Of a stretch of DNA of 64,000 bases, positions 1 to 8,714 are shown piece by piece (positions within the stretch are counted from its first letter, which is position 1; each line of letters opens with the position of its first letter). The stretch lies in NCBI RefSeq assembly GCF_000381545.1, contig NZ_KB906679.1, forward strand, positions 62,001-126,000, written 5' to 3'. The translations under genes and the position numbers were made by a program. The notes below the pieces were generated by a model. The model worked only from the letters and a program-made list of their open reading frames with translations. It was not told the DNA's origin and made no database searches. This DNA comes from Rhodonellum psychrophilum GCM71 = DSM 17998 (GTDB lineage Bacteria; Bacteroidota; Bacteroidia; Cytophagales; Cyclobacteriaceae).

Positions 1-176
1 GGGCTCCTCTCACCAAAGCGATGGGTATCAATCAGCTGTTGATCAATTATCCCAAGTATGCCCAAATTGGAAAAAGCCGGGAGGAACTGGAGAAGGAAAT
101 GCTCACGGCACTGCAGCAGCTTGATGCCATTGTGAGGGAAACGCATAGGAAATCAGAAAATCTGGGAGAGGACTGA
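1..176 (+). CDS. C-terminal end of a sensor protein (probably PAS-type histidine kinase), cut by the window edge
   Basis: The reading frame is open from base 3 and stops at TGA 174-176, giving about 57 residues of a C-terminus. The last 30 residues form a charged amphipathic helix containing LQQLDAIVRETHRKSE. In many Bacteroidota sensor kinases such a helix closes a PAS or kinase module. The stop codon shares its last base with the ATG of the following single-domain response regulator, so the two are translationally coupled. That supports a sensor role for this protein. No catalytic domain lies inside the window, so the kinase assignment is inferred from the neighbour. Confidence 0.55.
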   Translation, partial: APLTKAMGINQLLINYPKYAQIGKSREELEKEMLTALQQLDAIVRETHRKSENLGED

Positions 177-586
177 TGCCGACAAAACCGATAGTGTACA
201 TCATAGACGATGATCCGGGAGTGGTGTTCCTCCATGAGATCATCATACAGGAAACCAAACTGACAGACCATCCTGAAAGCTACACCGATGCAAAAAAAGC
301 ATTGGACGCCATTCTTTTAAATGACCGGACCGATTTAAAGCTTCTGATTTTTCTGGACATCAATATGCCTAAAATGAATGGCTGGGAATTTTTAAATGAA
401 TTGAATTTGAAAATTAAGAAGGCAGATATCAAAGTCGTGATGGTGACTTCTTCTCTGAGCAGGATCGACAGGGAAAAGTGTAAAAATTATCCTATTGTAA
501 TTGATTTTTGGGAAAAACCGATCAGCGAAGACCAAGCGATCCTTCTTCAGGAAAGATATTCAGATTGGTTTGGGACGACCTCTTAA
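176..586 (+). CDS. Single-domain response regulator (CheY-like receiver)
   Basis: This 136-residue protein consists only of a receiver domain. The acidic pocket is seen in IIDDDPG (D11-D13), the phospho-acceptor is D61 in FLDINMPKMNGWEF, the switch threonine is T91 in VMVTSSL, and the conserved lysine is K114 in WEKP. There is no output domain, so it probably relays phosphate or acts through protein contacts. The start overlaps the stop of the upstream sensor gene by one base (TGATG), which fixes the start and suggests co-translation with its cognate kinase. Confidence in the family is high; its target cannot be told from sequence. Confidence 0.93.
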   Translation: MPTKPIVYIIDDDPGVVFLHEIIIQETKLTDHPESYTDAKKALDAILLNDRTDLKLLIFLDINMPKMNGWEFLNELNLKIKKADIKVVMVTSSLSRIDREKCKNYPIVIDFWEKPISEDQAILLQERYSDWFGTTS

Positions 587-639
587 ATTTTTGTTGTTCC
601 GCCTGTTTTTTGTCCTCTCCTATATTTTTTTGATATCAA

Positions 640-662
640 AAGGAGCCAAAGAGGCTCTGAAA
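640..662 (-). terminator. Weak hairpin at the 3' end of the YwbE-like gene
   Basis: GAGCC (643-647) pairs with GGCTC (653-657) across a 5-base loop. On the minus strand it is followed by CCTTTTGATATC, a poor U-tract. It lies between two convergent genes and could be a weak terminator. Confidence 0.35.
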
Positions 663-693
663 TCCCGAAAAATCCCAATCCCCTTTTTTGTTC

Positions 694-897
694 TTAGGAA
701 GGTTCTTCTAAAATGTTTTTCACCCGGCCAACTTCCCCACTTTCCAGTTGGACTTTAATGCCATGTGGATGGAAACTTACCTTGGTGAGGATCCGCTTTA
801 TCTGACCCTGTGTAAGTTCCCCCGTTCGCTGATGTTCTTTTTTTACAATTTCCACTTCCTGTCCAATGTTGATGTCTTTTCTGTTTTTTCCGTCCAT
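694..897 (-). CDS. ywbE: YwbE-family small protein (DUF2196)
   Basis: This is a 67-residue protein starting MDGKNRKDINIG. It contains the family pattern IGQEVEIVKKEHQRTGELTQ and the VGRVKNIL end that I recognise from YwbE/DUF2196 proteins, a conserved small family of unclear role with an SH3-like, nucleic-acid-binding look. The frame stays open to base 1173, but that extension has no family resemblance. The start at 897 is preferred because the protein then has the family's usual length. A TATATTTG box lies 4 bases before the ATG, so the transcript may be almost leaderless. The family call is from memory; the function is unknown. Confidence 0.8.
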   Translation of the reverse strand: MDGKNRKDINIGQEVEIVKKEHQRTGELTQGQIKRILTKVSFHPHGIKVQLESGEVGRVKNILEEPS

Positions 898-901
898 GTT
901 G

Positions 902-909
902 CAAATATA
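902..909 (-). promoter_or_regulatory. Candidate Bacteroidota -7 box TATATTTG just before ywbE
   Basis: On the minus strand, TATATTTG matches the Bacteroidota -7 consensus TAnnTTTG and is followed after four bases (CAAC) by the ywbE ATG. Transcription starting a few bases downstream would give a leaderless or near-leaderless mRNA. The -33 region is only T-rich, so this remains a candidate. Confidence 0.4.
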
Positions 910-1176
910 AGGGAATGCCCGGAAAATGAGGGAAAAAGGAGCCCATTGCACTGCCATCAGCTTCTGGCTGTATTTAAATTCATGACAAGCCTCCGGAATT
1001 CCTCCCTTTGTTTTGGCTTCAGCTACTTCCAATACCAGTTGATTGAAGGAGGAATTTGAGTGTCCATAAATCTTAAAACAGAATTTTATTTCTATGAAAA
1101 ATAATGGGTCCCGGACCTTCCTTTTTTTTTTCATCACTCGGATTACATTGACAATTAGCGAAGTACCAGCCAAGTT

Positions 1177-2283
1177 TTACCCCATTTTTTGTGGTATATC
1201 CGTAGGTTCATCGCCTTTGATTTTTGAATTTGGGAAGAACACCCTTTTCGGATTTTTCTTCAGTTCGGCCATCACCGCTTCAAATAGTTTATTCTTGACC
1301 CTGCCTGAATTTTTTGGTTCCACCAAGTAGCGCACAGTCACTTGTATCCATGTGTTGGGATTTGCTGATAAAATAACAGAAGGATATTCATTTACGTCCA
1401 GTTCATCCACCGGGGTGTCGGCCAATATTTTCTTAAAACGCTTTACCCGTCTTACCATGGCTTCACCGATTTCTTTTTCGACAACACTTTTCACGGTATC
1501 GGTGGTAAATTTAAAATCACTTTCATAGGATATAAAAAAACTAAGTTCATTCCAAATGAAAGGAAATAAAGGCCATGAGTAATTGTATACATATTCACTG
1601 AATACTTTTGAGTTGGCAAATCTTATGATGCGTCCGCTGGGATGGTCGCCTGATAAATAATCGCCGTTAAATTCCCAAAGGGTGGTATCAAGGTAGCCAA
1701 CATTGATGATGTCGCCGAAGACACTGCCAATCCGTATGCGGTCACCGACTTCGTAAGGCTTACGGGTAAGAATGTAAATCCATCCAAAAAAACTGGTAAT
1801 CAGGTTTTGTAAGGCAAAGCCAAGGATTAGGGAGACAATCCCAAATGAAACCATGGCGGCATACCAGTTCGCAAAGAGCAGCGAGAGGACAATCACGAGG
1901 ATCAGCAGACCGGCAAACAAGTCTGCAATCCGGTTGAAATTAAATACAGTGGTTTTATTTTCAATTTTGCGGTCAAATACTTTTTTCAAAAGCCTTGTTG
2001 CCATCAACACCAAAGAGATCAACATGATGGCAAGGACAATTTTTTGTGCCAGCGGAATATACATGCTGGAAATGGGCAAACTTTTCCAGCCCAAAAGATA
2101 ATAAAGCGCACCACAGACTAAAAAGATGATGGCGGTGATTCCCACCAATGGAGCTTCTTTCTCTAAAGCATCAACGCTGTCTTTTTGGACAACAATTGAG
2201 TTTTCGATCAGGGCTCTTTGTACCTTCTCATCCTTTTTTATGTCTTCTATTTCTTTGTCTTCTATATGTTCTGAACTTTCCAT
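1177..2283 (-). CDS. MscS-family mechanosensitive ion channel
   Basis: This 368-residue inner-membrane protein has about 40 charged cytoplasmic residues, then hydrophobic segments near residues 47-65, 75-95, 118-140 and 145-165. The pore helix is followed by the MscS signature region GFALQNLITSFFGWIYI and KPYEVGDRIRIG, where the conserved beta domain begins. The C-terminal half fits the soluble vestibule. The gene should open under membrane tension to release solutes on hypo-osmotic shock. An insertion around YLSGDHPSGRIIRFAN lengthens the beta domain loop compared with E. coli MscS. It lies upstream of ywbE on the same strand, 279 bases apart, with no sign of coupling. Confidence 0.9.
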   Translation of the reverse strand: MESSEHIEDKEIEDIKKDEKVQRALIENSIVVQKDSVDALEKEAPLVGITAIIFLVCGALYYLLGWKSLPISSMYIPLAQKIVLAIMLISLVLMATRLLKKVFDRKIENKTTVFNFNRIADLFAGLLILVIVLSLLFANWYAAMVSFGIVSLILGFALQNLITSFFGWIYILTRKPYEVGDRIRIGSVFGDIINVGYLDTTLWEFNGDYLSGDHPSGRIIRFANSKVFSEYVYNYSWPLFPFIWNELSFFISYESDFKFTTDTVKSVVEKEIGEAMVRRVKRFKKILADTPVDELDVNEYPSVILSANPNTWIQVTVRYLVEPKNSGRVKNKLFEAVMAELKKNPKRVFFPNSKIKGDEPTDIPQKMG

Positions 2284-2708
2284 ACTTCTTGTCCAATTTG
2301 TCGGATGTAATCTTAGTTAAATTTGTTAACTATTTTCTGATATTCTGCCAGTTTTTTGGCTTGGATCCCTAGCCAATTGGCTATGCCAATCTAAAAATTT
2401 TTCATCTGGAATCATCTGGTTATCGGTAAGTAATCTTGACCCTAAAGCAAAGACCAATTTTTTTAAAACTTTCGCTCTTAATTTTTTGCAAAGGATTGTT
2501 GGGCTTATTTGCCATTTTGAGTCACATCAATTGGAACCAATATTTCAATTTAAATAAGAACCAAAAGGGTCTGCCGGGCAATAAATCCGGCTTCTGGCTT
2601 CATTTCCAAACCCTGTGCCATATGGGCTGGGATCTTTCCTTCATTTGTGGTTTCTACCGAAATTGAATGGCTAACGGCAGAGAGGATTAGGATTTTTTTG
2701 CATCAAAA
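2284..2708. other. Intergenic stretch without a supported gene
   Basis: About 425 bases between MscS and the decayed transposase. Short open frames exist on both strands but lack a ribosome binding site, family resemblance or a credible length. The 5' region of the MscS gene and its promoter must lie at the low-coordinate end. I see no structured RNA or clear repeat. Confidence 0.5.
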
Positions 2709-3184
2709 TCACTCTTCCTTCTCATACGCAATTTCTTTAAAAATGTATCGCTCGTCAAAATTCACTTCAAACTTTTCTAAAAAATCGCGATACTCATCCA
2801 TGAAACTCTTTTTTCCATGATGTTTTTCCTGATTTTTGATGTAATCAATTACCCGATCCACATGCGACTTGCTGTATGAAAATGCTCCGTAACCTGCTTG
2901 CCACGAAAACTTCCCCGTGACAAAACCTTTTTGGCTAATCCATTTGAACTGTCTCCTTTTATGTCCTGCATCAAATCGGAAACTGATTGGGTAGGTCTCA
3001 TGCCAATTCATATATGGACATGATCAGGTATTCCGTTTATTGCCAATACTTTATGATCATGATTTCGGATACTTCCTATCATATATTTATACAATTTTTC
3101 CTTCCATGATTTTCTTATGACCCCGTCTCTATTTTGTACTGCAAAAATCATCTGAACATGAATTTGAGTGTAGGTATTGGCCAT
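2709..3184 (-). pseudogene. Decayed IS200/IS605-type transposase (Y1_Tnp family)
   Basis: Read from the ATG at 3184, the frame gives MANTYTQIHVQMIFAVQNRD and runs through the HUH motif PDHVHI. It then meets TGA where the family usually has a tryptophan or aromatic residue (HVHI-stop-IGMRPTQSVSD). After SDLMQDIKGDSS a one-base loss shifts the frame, and the rest (KWISQKGFVTGKFSWQAGYG, then DYIKNQEKHH with the probable catalytic tyrosine) continues in another frame to 2709. The protein therefore carries one nonsense change and one frameshift and should be inactive. A 100-residue open frame (3011 to 2709) covers only the C-terminal half. No flanking ends of the element are obvious. Confidence 0.85.
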
Positions 3185-3308
3185 GATGCATCAATTTTCT
3201 CAGTTATCGGTACTACTCAACTCAATAGACTCTGCATTTCAACCCACATCTATCAATTAAAAAATAAAATAAGCGGTGGAAAAATCATCCCAGATCCATC
3301 CTATTCAA

Positions 3309-3344
3309 ACAAAAAAGCCCGCCCCCAAATCAGGGGCAGGCTTC
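3309..3344 (-). terminator. Rho-independent terminator after the NSS transporter operon
   Basis: On the minus strand the sequence AAGCCTGCCCC, a 7-base loop, then GGGGCGGGCTT is followed by TTTTTGTTTG. The stem is 10-11 bp with one mismatch and a good U-tract. It sits 32 bases past the stop of the small downstream gene. Confidence 0.85.
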
Positions 3345-3375
3345 TTCAATACAATAAATTTATCAACCGAAAAAG

Positions 3376-3534
3376 CTACTCCATCTCCTCCTTTTCCTCC
3401 TCCAATCTTGCCTTCTTTTCCAAATGTGCTTTTCCATTAATACCAAAGACCACCTTATAAAGCAAGAATCCCGTGGTGCAGATGACCAGACCTTGGGTCA
3501 GGATCATCAATACCAATGCTTGTGTGTTCATCAT
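3376..3534 (-). CDS. MetS-like small subunit of the NSS transporter (52 aa)
   Basis: This short gene encodes MMNTQALVLMILTQGLVICT, continuing through one membrane helix (residues 6-28) to a highly charged tail rich in K, E and R. It starts at the stop of the sodium-dependent transporter: ATG 3534-3532 overlaps the TGA 3533-3531, a typical coupling arrangement. Small single-helix partners encoded directly behind NSS transporters are known from the MetP/MetS methionine-alanine importer of Corynebacterium, where the small subunit is needed for uptake. Topology, size, charge pattern and position match that family. I infer the same role here. A terminator follows. Confidence 0.8.
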   Translation of the reverse strand: MMNTQALVLMILTQGLVICTTGFLLYKVVFGINGKAHLEKKARLEEEKEEME

Positions 3535-5210
3535 GATGTGGTTCTCCCTTCTTTTTGACGTTTCTTTTGTGACAGGTATACAAGTAATGAAATAAACAAA
3601 AACAGCCCCACCAACAGTGTTCTTGCCAGATTGGAATAGAAGATCTTATTCTCGATTTCGAGTTTCAAGGAGCCGGGTAAGTCGAGCGCCAGCTGTTCCT
3701 TCAACCCAAAATGGGAGATTTGGCGGATGATCGAACTGTTGTCCAACTGCCATGCCTGACCTTCGCCCAGTCCCTGAAGGCTCAGCGCCCAGTCATTGTT
3801 TTCCGGTGTGATCAAAGCGCTCACAAAAACCAGCAGGAGCAACAAGGGCGTGACATATTTGATGATGAATTTGTAGAAATTCGGAATGTAGATATCCGAG
3901 CCTTCATTGATTTCCCGCCAACCTTTGTTGATCCCAAAAACCCAGGAAAACAGGATCGATTCCAGAAGTGCAAAAACGACCAAACTCACCGTTCCTGCCC
4001 AGTAATCGTATTCATCAAAAACACCATATTGGTAAAACAACACCGTCGGAAGTCCCATAACCAAAGCCAAGGCGCCAAAGGACCAAGCGCCCTGGTTCTT
4101 GTTCCAACCAAATTCGTCTTTCATAAATCCCATCCAAGGCGTGCCCATCGCGAGTGAGGAGGTGATACCCGCAAAAAACAACAAGCCAAACCAAAATACC
4201 CCCGCAAAGGCCGCTGCGATCTCGCCCCATTGCTGGAAGAGAAATGGCATGGTCTGGAAGGCCATCCCGAAACCTGCATTTTCCATCACCCAATCCAGTC
4301 CCAAATAGCCCGCCGCGATCGGGATTACTATGGAGCTTCCCAATACGACTTCCACAAATTCATTCATAAAACCCGCCGAAACGGCATTCAGTGCGATATC
4401 TTCCTTGGGTTTGATATAGGCGGCGTAGCATTGGATCGTGCCCATTCCCACGGATAGGGTAAAGAAAATCTGTCCCGCAGCGGCCAACCAGACCTTGGGA
4501 TTGGTGAGGGAATCGAACTGGGGAGTCCAAAGGAAATTCAGTCCGTCCCAGGCACTGGCATCCGGAAATTGCTCGGATTGACCGGATTCTCCCAGGCTCA
4601 ATCCCTTGATGGACAAGAGCACCCCAAATAGGATCAACAGGGGCATGCCGATTTTCGCCACCTTTTCTATCCCACCCAAGCCTTTGGAAAGGATAAATAC
4701 ATTCAGGGCCAGGACCAATACATAAAAGACCACTGCCTCGTAGGGAATGCCAAGGGTGGATTTGCCGATATCGATGTAATCCTCAAAAAACCGAGCCACT
4801 TCAGATTGGGACATTCCCTCGAAAGTGCCCAAGATCGAATGCAGCACATAGGACAGGGTCCAGGATTCGATATAGGTGTAGTACGCCACCACGGCCACAT
4901 TGGTAAATATCCCGAAAACACCCACATACTTCCAGATTTTACCTTTCCCCATGCTGTCCATGATGTAGGGTGTACTGTGGTTATTGGATTTTCCGCCGTA
5001 CCTGCCCGTGGACCATTCGATCAGGAGCAGTGGAATGCCCATGACCAAAAAACAGATCAGGTAGGGAATGATAAAGGCTCCGCCGCCATTTTGGACGGCT
5101 TGAACAGGGAAGCGGAGAAAATTCCCCAGCCCGACTGCATTTCCTGCCATTGCCAGGATCAACCCCAACCTGGAACCCCAGGCTTCTTTGACTATTGTAT
5201 TGTCCTTCAT
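3531..5210 (-). CDS. Sodium-dependent transporter, NSS/SNF family
   Basis: This 559-residue polytopic membrane protein belongs to the neurotransmitter:sodium symporter family (LeuT fold). The first helix has the canonical NAVGLGNFLRFP signature that forms part of the sodium and substrate sites. GGGAFIIPYL in helix 2 and the GMGTIQCYAAY region of helix 6-7 also fit. It has an extended C-terminal part with a further helix near residues 525-548. The substrate is probably an amino acid, but cannot be fixed from sequence. A MetS-like single-helix gene overlaps its stop codon, and both are closed by a terminator at 3309-3344. It is the first gene of this two-gene unit. Confidence 0.93.
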   Translation of the reverse strand: MKDNTIVKEAWGSRLGLILAMAGNAVGLGNFLRFPVQAVQNGGGAFIIPYLICFLVMGIPLLLIEWSTGRYGGKSNNHSTPYIMDSMGKGKIWKYVGVFGIFTNVAVVAYYTYIESWTLSYVLHSILGTFEGMSQSEVARFFEDYIDIGKSTLGIPYEAVVFYVLVLALNVFILSKGLGGIEKVAKIGMPLLILFGVLLSIKGLSLGESGQSEQFPDASAWDGLNFLWTPQFDSLTNPKVWLAAAGQIFFTLSVGMGTIQCYAAYIKPKEDIALNAVSAGFMNEFVEVVLGSSIVIPIAAGYLGLDWVMENAGFGMAFQTMPFLFQQWGEIAAAFAGVFWFGLLFFAGITSSLAMGTPWMGFMKDEFGWNKNQGAWSFGALALVMGLPTVLFYQYGVFDEYDYWAGTVSLVVFALLESILFSWVFGINKGWREINEGSDIYIPNFYKFIIKYVTPLLLLLVFVSALITPENNDWALSLQGLGEGQAWQLDNSSIIRQISHFGLKEQLALDLPGSLKLEIENKIFYSNLARTLLVGLFLFISLLVYLSQKKRQKEGRTTS

Positions 5211-5388
5211 TGAGTTTCAGTGCTTGATTAGGTACCGTGTTTTTATAGCAAGCGAAGTAGGATTTTTTGAAATGCATGTACCAAAGAAACCTTCATCCAA
5301 TTGCATTGGAATAATATCGGGGATTTTGGGCGAGATGCTGAGGGAGAAATGCGGATTGAAAACCTGAACAGGATTCAATTCAAGGGGT

Positions 5389-5730
5389 TCAGAAGAAAAA
5401 ATGGAAGGGGAAGAGGGTATTCAACCTCTGATCCGTGGAGAAATTTTCCCAATCGACCACGAGGGTAGAAGCGGAGGAGAACTGAATCAAATGATTGGGC
5501 TTTGGACCAAAGAGCTCAAATGCAGTAGGGTGGAATTGTTGTTTTCCGGCAAAATTAAACTGGCTATGACCCTGAAAAACCAATGGAGAATGCTGGTCAG
5601 CCCATTCCACAGCAGACAGTTCAGAAGCTGTCGGGCTAGACTGAACTTGGCAATTGCTGACATCCGGTATGGGGACCAAAAAAACACCAATCAACCATAG
5701 GAGGGAGATAAATAGGAAGGCTTTTTTCAC
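5389..5730 (-). CDS. Hypothetical membrane-anchored or exported small protein
   Basis: I do not recognise this protein. With a GTG start at 5730 it has 113 residues and begins VKKAFLFISLLWLIGVFLVP, a plausible signal anchor or signal peptide (K-K then 15 hydrophobic residues). The rest is polar and ends in FPFHFFF. The frame is open further, to an ATG at 5814, but that start would put 28 mostly polar residues before the signal. No neighbour suggests a role; it lies upstream of the NSS transporter on the same strand. It may be a real lineage-specific gene or a chance open frame. Confidence 0.42.
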   Translation of the reverse strand: MKKAFLFISLLWLIGVFLVPIPDVSNCQVQSSPTASELSAVEWADQHSPLVFQGHSQFNFAGKQQFHPTAFELFGPKPNHLIQFSSASTLVVDWENFSTDQRLNTLFPFHFFF

Positions 5731-6054
5731 GGTGTCGGAACTGAAAGGAAGCAAGCGTAGATGTCCATTTGAGGCAATAAGCTGCCAAATGTAAACCCTT
5801 TTTTGAGTGTTCAATATGGATTGGGAGAATTATTTTTTGAGGGTCTACAATGGGCCAAAAAGACAGCATTTGCTACTCGTGAATTTATAGGGATTCATTG
5901 TCGAAAATCCAATTTGGTTCTGTCAAATTTGCATTTGTTTAATGAGAAGAAAATTCCAAAATAATTTCAAACTAATTATTTCACCTTGATATAATATTAG
6001 TTCAAAATATTTATATGTTGCCCCATATTTATATTCAAAATTTTTATACCGTCA

Positions 6055-6465
6055 ATGCGTGTTTTTAAAAAATTAATAGCATAAATTATTGTTTTGTCCG
6101 TTCTATTGCTGATTTCTTTGGATTCGATAGCAGGAAGATTTATTGTAGAAAGGCTTAAAAGTCCTTTTGCAACCCTCCTTTTGGAGGATGATCCCAAAGC
6201 AGAGTTTACATTTTCACCCGATATCAATTGTGCGGACAGCCCCATTAAATTCACTAATACATCCACGGGAATCGATTTGACATTTGAATTGGATTTTGGT
6301 GACAATAGCCCAAAATCAACAGAAAGGGATCCCAGTCATGTTTTTGCTTCGGCTGTAGGTTCGGGAACAAAAACATTTTCCGTGAAATTGACAGTGAAAA
6401 GTAACCAAGATCCAGGCAAAACCAATTGCCCGGCCCGATTATTACCCGTGGCCAACACAATTTGA
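6055..6465 (+). pseudogene. Broken PKD-domain secreted protein fragment
   Basis: From the ATG at 6055 the frame reads MRVFKKLIA, then TAA (6082-6084), then IIVLSVLLLISLDSIAG. The in-frame stop lies in the middle of what reads as one signal peptide. Downstream, residues from AEFTFSPDINCADSPIKFTN to TKTFSVKLTV form one PKD-type beta-sandwich with the typical ELDFGDNSP turn and HVFA strand. The frame then ends at 6465 after an unrelated tail, so the protein is also cut short compared with usual PKD-containing adhesins. A TTG at 6094 could still start translation, but the signal peptide would be damaged. I read it as a decayed remnant of a larger surface protein. Confidence 0.6.
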
Positions 6466-7340
6466 ATCTGATCCAATTCTTCCGTTTCTAGACCATTTAT
6501 TGACAAAAATTCCCTCAGAAAGAGATGCCGATTGCGTAGGCTTTTCTTCAGGGAAGGACATTTTTTGAAACTGGTCATTTATTGGTAGCTCAATTCTCAA
6601 ACCGGTACGGAAGCTATCCCCTGGCCATTTCCTCCAGAAACAAGGAACATTTTCTTGCGTTTATTTTCTCCCTCTCCGACTTCCGCGATGATACCACAAA
6701 AGAAACTGACAGCAATAAAGTGTAAACATGATCACATAGCCTTCAACACTTCGCTTTAATCAATTCCGCAGCGCCTTGGTGATTCCCATAATTTACCGAA
6801 CATCATTTATTTTTTAATTTTATAAATATTTTTCATGAAGAAACAATCTTTAATATCATTGCCATTTTGGAATATAATCTTGGAAATCTGGACATTAATT
6901 TATGACTGATAAAAAATTTTATTTAAAACTTAGTTATTATTTTTTTGTTATTTTATAATCATTAAAAATATTTATAATGATTATATATATTTAAATTATT
7001 TAAATTATTTTGCTAAAAAAAGAAACCAAAGTTTTTCAATTCACGTAATGAATTGAAATAAAATATCTTTTATTAAAATTACGAAATGATGGGATAAATC
7101 AATTTTCATTAAAAATACAATTTATGTATATATGGGAACTAAAATAAAAATATATTGTATTTACATTTTACCAAATAAAATTTAGTCATTCACTTATTTT
7201 CGTAAAAAAATATAAAATCTATATTTACTATTTATGATTATTTATAACTGATTTTAAAGTGATTGGGCATTATAAATCTATTGTTAAAGTAATAAAAAAA
7301 GGACAAGCTGAACACCGTATTAAGAAGTAGGCACATTAAA
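6466..7340. other. Very AT-rich intergenic region
   Basis: About 875 bases with no supported gene. The part from about 6820 to 7250 is extremely A+T rich, with runs such as TTATTTTTTTGTTATTTTAT. It separates the PKD fragment from the lipoprotein gene and probably contains that gene's promoter. No structured RNA stands out. Confidence 0.5.
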
Positions 7341-8018
7341 ATGAAGTACAATATGAATATGAAAAATTTAGTATTTGCAACCGTTATTACCGGATTGCTG
7401 GCAAGTTCCTGTACACAGGTAACAGACAAAGCCAAAGAAGAGGCTCAGAAAATGGTGTCACAAACCAATGAAAAAGTGCAAGAAGTCATTGACGAACTTG
7501 GCTTAGTCTATGTTGAGGAGGGAGCCCAAGACATCATCACCTACGATGAAGTGAATGCTGCACAAAAAGCTTGGTGCGATGCGTTGGTTAAAATCGGAAA
7601 ACTAAAAGAAGAAGGTGGCGATTATAGATCTTTTGCAGAACAGGTACTTACAGATGCTTACAATTATGATAATGGCAAGGTCTTTTTTAAGCCAACTTTG
7701 GCCTTTGGGGACCAAACCTTCAGAAACGATAAAAAAGGTGCTTTGGCCTACTTCATTGGAGGTGATCTCGAATATCCAAACGATAAAGGATTTGCAATGG
7801 CCCCTTGGGTAAAGGCACGATATGACAATGCTGGAGAAAACAACGAAGGCATCCAAATTTATGGTTCTGTAGCCATTACCATGGGGAATGTATGGGTGAC
7901 TGACAAAAATGGAAATGAAATAATGGTAGATAAAACTTGGGTCTTTAAAAAAGACAATGAAGGTAAACTTAGAATTATTGTTCACAAGTCCTCCTTGCCC
8001 TTTAGTCCAGCCAATTAA
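7341..8018 (+). CDS. Secreted NTF2-like lipoprotein (family often mislabelled phosphoribosyl-AMP cyclohydrolase)
   Basis: The protein has a lipoprotein signal (MKNLVFATVITGLLASSC; starts are possible at 7341, 7353 or 7359), then a charged linker helix. A domain near residues 65-220 follows with the markers AAQKAWCDALVKIG, PTLAFGDQTFR and KLRIIVHKSSLPFSP. From memory this pattern marks a family of periplasmic NTF2-fold proteins widely annotated, wrongly, as phosphoribosyl-AMP cyclohydrolase. The real function is unknown. The lipid anchor would hold it in the outer or inner membrane. It stands alone between long intergenic regions and is followed by two strong hairpin terminators, so it is probably monocistronic. 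Confidence 0.78.
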   Translation: MKYNMNMKNLVFATVITGLLASSCTQVTDKAKEEAQKMVSQTNEKVQEVIDELGLVYVEEGAQDIITYDEVNAAQKAWCDALVKIGKLKEEGGDYRSFAEQVLTDAYNYDNGKVFFKPTLAFGDQTFRNDKKGALAYFIGGDLEYPNDKGFAMAPWVKARYDNAGENNEGIQIYGSVAITMGNVWVTDKNGNEIMVDKTWVFKKDNEGKLRIIVHKSSLPFSPAN

Positions 8019-8033
8019 ATCAAAAAAATGATC

Positions 8034-8073
8034 TCCGACTACAAGCACTTTTTCTTGTAGTCGGATTTTTTTG
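8034..8073 (+). terminator. Strong rho-independent terminator
   Basis: TCCGACTACAAG (8034-8045) pairs perfectly with CTTGTAGTCGGA (8054-8065), with an 8-base loop, followed by a run of T. It lies 16 bases after the lipoprotein stop codon. Confidence 0.93.
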
Positions 8074-8135
8074 AGAAGCCGCAGAAGACAAAAAAACAAC
8101 ATTTTTCAGACAACAGGATTGTACTTACTACAATG

Positions 8136-8167
8136 AATCCCTTTTTTCAAAAAAAGGGATTTTTTTT
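8136..8167 (+). terminator. Second hairpin terminator
   Basis: AATCCCTTTTTT pairs with the A-run plus GGGATT, followed by a T-run. The stem is A-T rich apart from the CCC/GGG core and is symmetric, so it could stop transcription from both sides. Confidence 0.65.
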
Positions 8168-8714
8168 GCTCCCTCCCATGTTTTTAAACTCAAAATAGTC
8201 ATTATACTCCCTAGCCGTTTGAAACAGCAAAAAAATCAGGCTATTTATATAGCATATAGGTCCGATATGGTGCTGTGAAAAGCAGAATGCAAAGGCTGAT
8301 TATTTGGTGATTTTGGTCTTGAGTAGGGAATGGAGAAGACGGGTTAAAGTGATGCGCATTGGTCTAAACACTATTGTATTGCTGAATTCCATAAATGCTG
8401 TTCAAAAGGCAGCAATTTACCCGAAGGGAAAATCTCTGAGGAATAAAGAAAAGCAGTCGAGCAGACCACTCTTAAAGACCGCCTTGCGACTATATCCACG
8501 GAACCCAAGCCTGGTATTGCCTAAAACACACTCAGATGCCTAATTTTTCCACCTATAATCTTTTGCATCGCGGGCGGGGCAAACAATATGGATTGAGTCG
8601 GATGGATATGTTTCTTAGGGATGCTTGCCAAGATCGATTTGATTATGGATAATAAAGTGCATACTTTAACATCGTTTTTAATGGGGGCAGAAAAATTCTT
8701 TTAAAGGTTAAACC
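8168..8714. other. Intergenic stretch without a supported gene
   Basis: About 545 bases before the response regulator. A 79-residue open frame at 8304-8543 has no family resemblance and an odd composition. I see nothing else beyond the presumed promoter region of the two-component operon. Confidence 0.45.

Noticed and set aside
8304-8543. A 79-codon frame before the LytR-type regulator
   Set aside because: No ribosome binding site, no family resemblance and unusual composition.
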